Virus record (IMG/VR): IMGVR_UViG_3300034198_016666
Span: 1 to 43,611 of that record
DNA length: 43,611 bases
From: a virus
Direction: 5' to 3' (one strand)
Position 1 is the stretch's first letter, and every line of letters begins with the position of its first letter. This document shows, piece by piece, positions 39,232 through 43,611 of the stretch. Position numbers and translations under genes: made by a program. Under the pieces are notes generated by a model. That model saw only the letters and a list, made by a program, of their open reading frames with translations. It was not told where the DNA came from and ran no database searches.

Positions 39232-41186
39232 GTTCATCGAACCGCAAACCATATCTTACTGCGACTAGCATTGACCAATCCCTACTCGATGCGGCGGGTG
39301 ATAACCTGTCCAATCAAATCGAGTTGATTGTGGACATCACCGCTCCTGATGGATCAATTATTCGTGCCAGTGATCGGAATAAATACGTCGGAGAGCACTT
39401 CTATGAGGCTCTGACTAACTTCCCAGACGTGACTCGCACGATTGGTGAGTTCCTGGGCCAAGGATTGGTTTTCTCGGAAATGACCTTTGAGCTTTCCAAT
39501 GCAGACGGACGGTTTAATAAATATCTTCCTGGCGGAGCAAACTTTGGAGGATGGATCGGCCGTAGCGTTGTAGTTAAGATTGGCCTCCGGGACGTTGCTT
39601 CGTCTTATGTAGCAATCTTTAGGGGCGCTATTACAGAAGAAGGCGGTTTTTCACGGTCTGTCAAATCAATCACTATTAAGGCGCGTGATACGCTTGAAAA
39701 GATCAACGTAAGTTTTCCCCCGGACGTATTCACTCAATCAGCGTATCCAAAGGCTGCTGATGACCTTTGGGGAACGACTATCCCGCTCATCTATGGTGAC
39801 TGGACCGTGAACATCCTGCCGGGACTTTCTTCTGTTCCTGCAAGAGTTGTGAACGGGGCTGACATCTTTGTAAACGGTGACGAGCTTCCTGTGACGGTTG
39901 CTCTTGGCACTCCAGTTGTTTTCACGGCAGTAACCCATCGCCTTGATGTTAATGAAGAGATTGATGTTGTTTCAGACAATCCAAGCTTTCCGGGCACTCT
40001 TTTGGGAAAGCACTTTATTAAATCCATTACAGCAAATGAGTTTACAATCTCAAAAACGCTTGGTGGAACAGTGATAAGCCTTACTACTGGCAACGTGACT
40101 GGAAACAATCACGTCATCAAGCACACAGCAAGGGAATTGAAAAACGTCAATCTTGTCATTTCTAGCAATGCAAATACTGACTTTGACCTGAATCAGGTCT
40201 GGCTTAAAAGATCAGAGCTTTATTACAAAATACCAATTTCAATTATTCAAAACGTCAACGCAAATAAGAACTACTTTGAACTTGATCAAGACAATGCAGA
40301 TTTCAAGATTGATGGTGTTCACTGGATGTATGACACGTCAGATGAGTTCTTCGTTCGAGTCAAAGGGAAAGCCATTCCTTCCTATCAAGAAAACATCGTG
40401 GCCATTGCTGAGGACGTTTTAAAGACTTACGGAGGCGTTGTCTCCGGTGACCTTGACGCTACTTGGTCATATTTTAAGACCAAATCCTCTCCGTCCACCA
40501 GTGCCGTTGCCAACGTCAAAGGCAGAGCTTGGATTGGCGAGCCTCAGAACGCTATGGAGTACGCCGTGAGCTTGCTTGAGCAAGTCAGGCTTGAATTGTT
40601 TTTCTCCCGTGAACAGAAGCTCTCTTTAAGCGCGTTGCACTGGGACGAGTTTGACGACACGCCTTCTTTTGTGGTGCGAAACTGGGACATTGAAAAAGAC
40701 AGCCTGGTGCCCCAGATTGATGATCGAAACAACTTTAACCGCGTCAGAGCGGCTTACGCCTTTCTTCCGGATATGAATGAAAACGCATTTTCAACGCGCT
40801 ATTACAAGAATAACGCAGCAATCGCTCAGGCGGGACGCGAAATCACTAAGGTTCTGACCTATCCGAACCTGCATGTGGAGTCGGACGTTATCACTCAGAT
40901 GACTGAAACCATGAAGATCGTGAGTGGTTACCGTGAGATTATTATCTGCTCTTTGACCAATAGAGCCATCCTCAAGGATCTTGGGCAATTTATTTTGCTC
41001 GACGTTGAGATTGGCTCAACGGTCTTCTCGGGAGTACCATGTCAAATACGCGATATTGGCTACTCTCCAGATGGTCTAAAGTTACCAGTGAAACTTTGGT
41101 CGTTTGCCATGCTCCCATTCCAGACCTGGAATCCGGGGTATGCGGGAATTGTTGGCGGTGAGTCGGCGTCTATCGTGCAAGAATGA
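39228..41186 (+). CDS. Tail tip / baseplate hub-like protein
   Basis: 652-residue protein. N-terminal region with FSEMTFELSNADGRFNKYLP and VVKIGLRDVASSYVAIFRGA, and DTLEKINVSFPPDVFTQSAY, resembles phage tail hub proteins (gpL/gp27-like layout of beta domains). A central insertion HRLDVNEEIDVVSDNPSFPG looks like a small beta module. The C-terminal part, LKDLGQFILLDVEIGSTVFS, has the barrel pattern of hub proteins. ATGA couples it to the preceding gene. Likely forms the tail-tip ring. Family assigned from position and pattern only. Confidence 0.6.
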   Translation: MSSSNRKPYLTATSIDQSLLDAAGDNLSNQIELIVDITAPDGSIIRASDRNKYVGEHFYEALTNFPDVTRTIGEFLGQGLVFSEMTFELSNADGRFNKYLPGGANFGGWIGRSVVVKIGLRDVASSYVAIFRGAITEEGGFSRSVKSITIKARDTLEKINVSFPPDVFTQSAYPKAADDLWGTTIPLIYGDWTVNILPGLSSVPARVVNGADIFVNGDELPVTVALGTPVVFTAVTHRLDVNEEIDVVSDNPSFPGTLLGKHFIKSITANEFTISKTLGGTVISLTTGNVTGNNHVIKHTARELKNVNLVISSNANTDFDLNQVWLKRSELYYKIPISIIQNVNANKNYFELDQDNADFKIDGVHWMYDTSDEFFVRVKGKAIPSYQENIVAIAEDVLKTYGGVVSGDLDATWSYFKTKSSPSTSAVANVKGRAWIGEPQNAMEYAVSLLEQVRLELFFSREQKLSLSALHWDEFDDTPSFVVRNWDIEKDSLVPQIDDRNNFNRVRAAYAFLPDMNENAFSTRYYKNNAAIAQAGREITKVLTYPNLHVESDVITQMTETMKIVSGYREIIICSLTNRAILKDLGQFILLDVEIGSTVFSGVPCQIRDIGYSPDGLKLPVKLWSFAMLPFQTWNPGYAGIVGGESASIVQE

Positions 41187-41226
41187 AGTAATGTAAAGTG
41201 AATCAGAATTACAAGGAGGCTTTCAA

Positions 41227-41922
41227 ATGGCAGTTTTATTGACCGTATCGGAATCGCTCGGCGGCGCGGAAGTCTCCGACTCATTAGCAGGTGGCGGTAC
41301 AGGTATTGACTTGGGCCAAGTAGTGAACTCGCAGTTTGCGCCAATTATTGACCAAGTGACTAATAACGGAGCACAAGTTCTTTTCCTCCGTCACAACGCA
41401 GTGGTCGATCCAATCACAAACTTAAAAGTTTACATGGATTCGTATTCACGGACAGGATTCACTTACGGTGGCGCTGGGACTGCAAATTCAGACTACACAG
41501 TCCTCAAGGCTGAAGGTTCTGCTTCGGACGTTTCAGCGGCAGCTAAGAACAACTCAAATGGTCTTGCGAGCGGCGTTTGGATGGAACAGCAATACAATGT
41601 TGCTACTTCGAACCAGTTCGACATTGCGACTGCGCGTGGTGGAGATGCTGGAACCAAATACGTTCAAATCTTTGGCAAGTCTGCTCAAGGTATCGACGAG
41701 GCTACGGCTTACGGCGTCATCAAAGAGGCTTGTCTTTACACTCCAGACAACTTGGCAGAGAACGCTCCATCGGCTCCGGTTAATGGAAAGATTGGAGTCT
41801 CAACAGACAACGTGCTTGGAAACCGTGCCAAGCTGCGCTTCCGCATCTATCTTCGTGATGCATTTGCAGACGGCGGCATCTTTCAGTTCAGCCTGATTGC
41901 TCGCTTCTCATATACAGCTTGA
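41227..41922 (+). CDS. Virion structural protein of the tail
   Basis: 231-residue beta-rich protein. It begins MAVLLTVSESLGGAEVSDSL, has a Gly/Asn-rich middle (YGGAGTANSDYTVLKAEGSA) and ends GGIFQFSLIARFSYTA. AAGGAGG lies well placed upstream of ATG 41227 after a 40-base gap. It lies between hub and fibre-like genes, so it is probably a tail-surface protein. No family recognised. Confidence 0.58.
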   Translation: MAVLLTVSESLGGAEVSDSLAGGGTGIDLGQVVNSQFAPIIDQVTNNGAQVLFLRHNAVVDPITNLKVYMDSYSRTGFTYGGAGTANSDYTVLKAEGSASDVSAAAKNNSNGLASGVWMEQQYNVATSNQFDIATARGGDAGTKYVQIFGKSAQGIDEATAYGVIKEACLYTPDNLAENAPSAPVNGKIGVSTDNVLGNRAKLRFRIYLRDAFADGGIFQFSLIARFSYTA

Positions 41923-41941
41923 GTCAATGGAGAGCGACAAG

Positions 41942-42349
41942 ATGTTAGTTCTCTCACAACCTAATGAGGCTCTTCGTGGTTTACGCTGGAGATTCGAGTA
42001 CACCGACAAGCCCGCAAGGGTTGGTGTCTGGAACTACACCGGTGAAGACCAATCGCTTCAGGCTTGGAGACAGCCGAAGGAAGGACTCCTTTTTGCTGTC
42101 ATTGAAGCCAAAGATCATAATCAAATTATCCATCGCGTGTTTGAATGTCCTGGCCAAGACTTTTGCAATTTCCAGTGGGAAGTAGAAGCTCGGTTCTCGA
42201 TGAACGGCGTAGTCAGTGATCACCGCCTTGTCGGTCTGACACTCGTCTCACGGTCAGAACGCGCTACAATCTTCAAGAATGGCGCTTGTGTGATAGAACG
42301 CAGAAAAGCAGATGATTTAGATAACCACTACCTCTATGGAAAGGTGTAA
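41942..42349 (+). CDS. Hypothetical tail-associated protein
   Basis: 135-residue protein (ALRGLRWRFEYTDKPARVGV, then FAVIEAKDHNQIIHRVFECP) with probable beta strands. GGAGAG seven bases before ATG 41942 supports this start; ATG 41927 is open but has no site. Placed between two structural genes. Function unknown. Confidence 0.58.
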   Translation: MLVLSQPNEALRGLRWRFEYTDKPARVGVWNYTGEDQSLQAWRQPKEGLLFAVIEAKDHNQIIHRVFECPGQDFCNFQWEVEARFSMNGVVSDHRLVGLTLVSRSERATIFKNGACVIERRKADDLDNHYLYGKV

Positions 42350-42352
42350 GCC

Positions 42353-43611
42353 ATGCCAAATCCCACCACAGCTTATGGTCGCCAGGACGTTGCATGGCCT
42401 GACCTCGGCTCCGATCCCGGTACGACGCTTTGGACCCAGATCACTACGGCAATTGCCTTTTTGTCAAACAACGTCACAGCACGTTGGTCTGGTTCTTTAA
42501 CTATTGCAGCAAGCGGAACGGCTCAGATTCCTCATCGCTTCGATACTGTTCTTGCAAACTTAAAAATCTTCGTTATTGAAGGCGGGGTTGTTCTTAGCAA
42601 GGCATTGCAAGATTCTTCGTATCAGTTCTCTTTCGTGGACAACAACACGATTCAGGTTCAAAATATTTCAGGCGGTTCAAAGACTTTTCAAGTCTACGTC
42701 TATCCAAGTTACCTAAATATTCGCGCCGCTGATCTTGATCCAGCAATTGACATCGACACGACAGGCAAATTGTCTATCGGAGGAAGATTCGCTGCTGCGC
42801 AAGCAACGAACTCACAGACAGGCTCCAACGTCACGCTTGGCGATCCAGCTTCAATGGCTATTGCCCTTGCAGGTGCTGGCCTGGCTTCGGTTGATGGCAT
42901 CACTGCTCCTGTTGATACCAAAGGCAAAGTTGTTATTTATCACAACAACAGCGGCAGTGCGATTCAGTTCAACGATTCAACTGGAACAGCAGCAAATCAA
43001 ATTTACACAGGCACAGGCGCTCCATTGCAGCTTGCTGACAAAGCCTCGCTGATTGTTCGCTATGACACTGCTGTCTCGAAGTGGCGTGTGATTGGTTCAA
43101 CCGGAGGCGGTGGTGCTGAACTGACCATCACTCAGGCAAATACATTTGTCGCTGGTGAAGCTCTGTACTTCAACGGAACTGTCTGGGCCAAGGCACAAGC
43201 CAACGCACTTGGAACTGTGGCGATCGGCATAATTAAGTCCAGAACCGCATCAAACTTCATTCTGACTCTGCTTGGTGAAGTGACTCTCAGTGGCTTAGTC
43301 GCTGGTTCGCTTTACTATCTCGATGCTGCAACGGCTGGCGCTTTGACCACAACTCAGCCATCAGCACCGAACTTCTCTCAGCCAGTCGGTATCGCTCTGT
43401 CGGCAACGAAGTTCCTCGTTGGCATCCAAAGAGCACTTGACTTGCGTGGGCCAGCGCCTACCGTTTCAACTGCAACATCGCTTACAGCAGCTGGAACAAT
43501 CACTTTGTCTGTGGCAGCGCATCAAGAGCAAATCCTCGTTGGAACGGCTGTCGTTGGCGGAGTTACTTTGGCAGCAGCGGCTTTTGGATCAACTGCACCA
43601 GTGAATGGTAA
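42353..43611 (+). CDS. Tail fibre-like protein (3' end off window)
   Basis: Frame open from ATG 42353 to the window edge (about 419 codons). It begins MPNPTTAYGRQDVAWPDLGS, followed by a tip-like strand domain (TAQIPHRFDTVLANLKIFVI) and repeats of small beta modules. The segment FVAGEALYFNGTVWAKAQAN through LVAGSLYYLDAATAGALTTT and VGIALSATKFLVGI has the layout of the module at the C-termini of the 24463 and 25906 proteins. AAGGTG precedes the ATG. A receptor-facing tail fibre is likely from position and composition. Confidence 0.66.
   Translation, partial: MPNPTTAYGRQDVAWPDLGSDPGTTLWTQITTAIAFLSNNVTARWSGSLTIAASGTAQIPHRFDTVLANLKIFVIEGGVVLSKALQDSSYQFSFVDNNTIQVQNISGGSKTFQVYVYPSYLNIRAADLDPAIDIDTTGKLSIGGRFAAAQATNSQTGSNVTLGDPASMAIALAGAGLASVDGITAPVDTKGKVVIYHNNSGSAIQFNDSTGTAANQIYTGTGAPLQLADKASLIVRYDTAVSKWRVIGSTGGGGAELTITQANTFVAGEALYFNGTVWAKAQANALGTVAIGIIKSRTASNFILTLLGEVTLSGLVAGSLYYLDAATAGALTTTQPSAPNFSQPVGIALSATKFLVGIQRALDLRGPAPTVSTATSLTAAGTITLSVAAHQEQILVGTAVVGGVTLAAAAFGSTAPVNG

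Larger units (their letters stand above)
2325..41451 (+). repeat. Dispersed heptamer TTCACGG, strongly over-represented
   Basis: By eye 36 exact copies lie on the plus strand, at 2325, 2653, 3407, 4529, 5959, 7161, 7351, 7836, 8588, 9406, 11907, 12494, 14953, 15432, 17036, 17351, 17714, 18135, 19816, 21085, 21478, 21671, 23318, 25084, 25871, 28905, 30550, 30793, 33241, 33958, 34946, 38368, 38521, 39650, 39921 and 41445. About 15 reverse copies (CCGTGAA) were also seen. A random heptamer would occur about 2.7 times per strand. Copies fall in all three codon frames (FT, SR and F/L-H-G readings), in gaps, and in leftward genes as well. Confidence 0.8.

Noticed and set aside
1-43611. tRNA genes, integrase, repressor or attachment sites
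   Set aside because: No cloverleaf, tyrosine or serine recombinase motif, or CI-like protein was recognised; the two small excisionase-like HTH proteins alone do not show lysogeny.

Overview
The window is one contiguous piece of a tailed double-stranded DNA phage genome (Caudoviricetes). It has terminase, HK97-type head genes, connectors, a tail tube, a frameshifted tail chaperone and a long tape measure, but no sheath gene, so a siphovirus is most likely. The 1,357-residue tape measure would give a tail near 200 nm by the usual 0.15 nm per residue. The bacterial host cannot be named. Clear GGAGG-type ribosome sites, frequent ATGA/GTGA start-stop overlaps and a CsrA-like protein fit a host with canonical Shine-Dalgarno use. 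I see no integrase, lysin, tRNA or CRISPR. Both window edges cut genes.

Layout. (1) 1-4157, leftward: a DNA recombination/replication block with a DECH-box helicase interrupted by an intein, a small membrane protein, a Cas4-like nuclease, a DUF669/SSB-like protein and a Sak4-like ATPase. (2) 4264-6664, rightward: an HTH protein and a primase-polymerase/helicase, followed by a repeat-rich, AT-rich gap (6664-7266) that looks like a replication origin. (3) 7267-13854: about 20 small accessory genes switching strand often, including a Lar-like zinc ribbon, a RuvC-like resolvase, a Dam-type adenine methyltransferase and several membrane or coiled-coil microproteins. (4) 14212-16537: a three-gene cassette of amidoligase, class-II glutamine amidotransferase and an unknown small protein, bounded by repeats. 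(5) 16737-19153: a periodic repeat array and the terminase genes. (6) 19167-32727: CsrA-like protein, portal-MuF fusion, prohead protease, capsid, capsid-associated and fibre proteins, connectors and tail tube. (7) 32839-43611: tail chaperone with -1 frameshift, tape measure and distal tail genes.

The features most worth following up are these: the intein that splits motif II of the helicase; the amidoligase/amidotransferase cassette as a possible peptide or protein modifying system; the CsrA-like regulator placed between packaging and portal genes; two distinct repeat arrays (one origin-like, one beside terminase); and a heptamer, TTCACGG, found about 36 times on the plus strand by eye in all codon frames and independent of gene direction. 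That last signal is not explained by any annotated feature.

All protein assignments come from reading motifs in the translated sequence. No database search was run.
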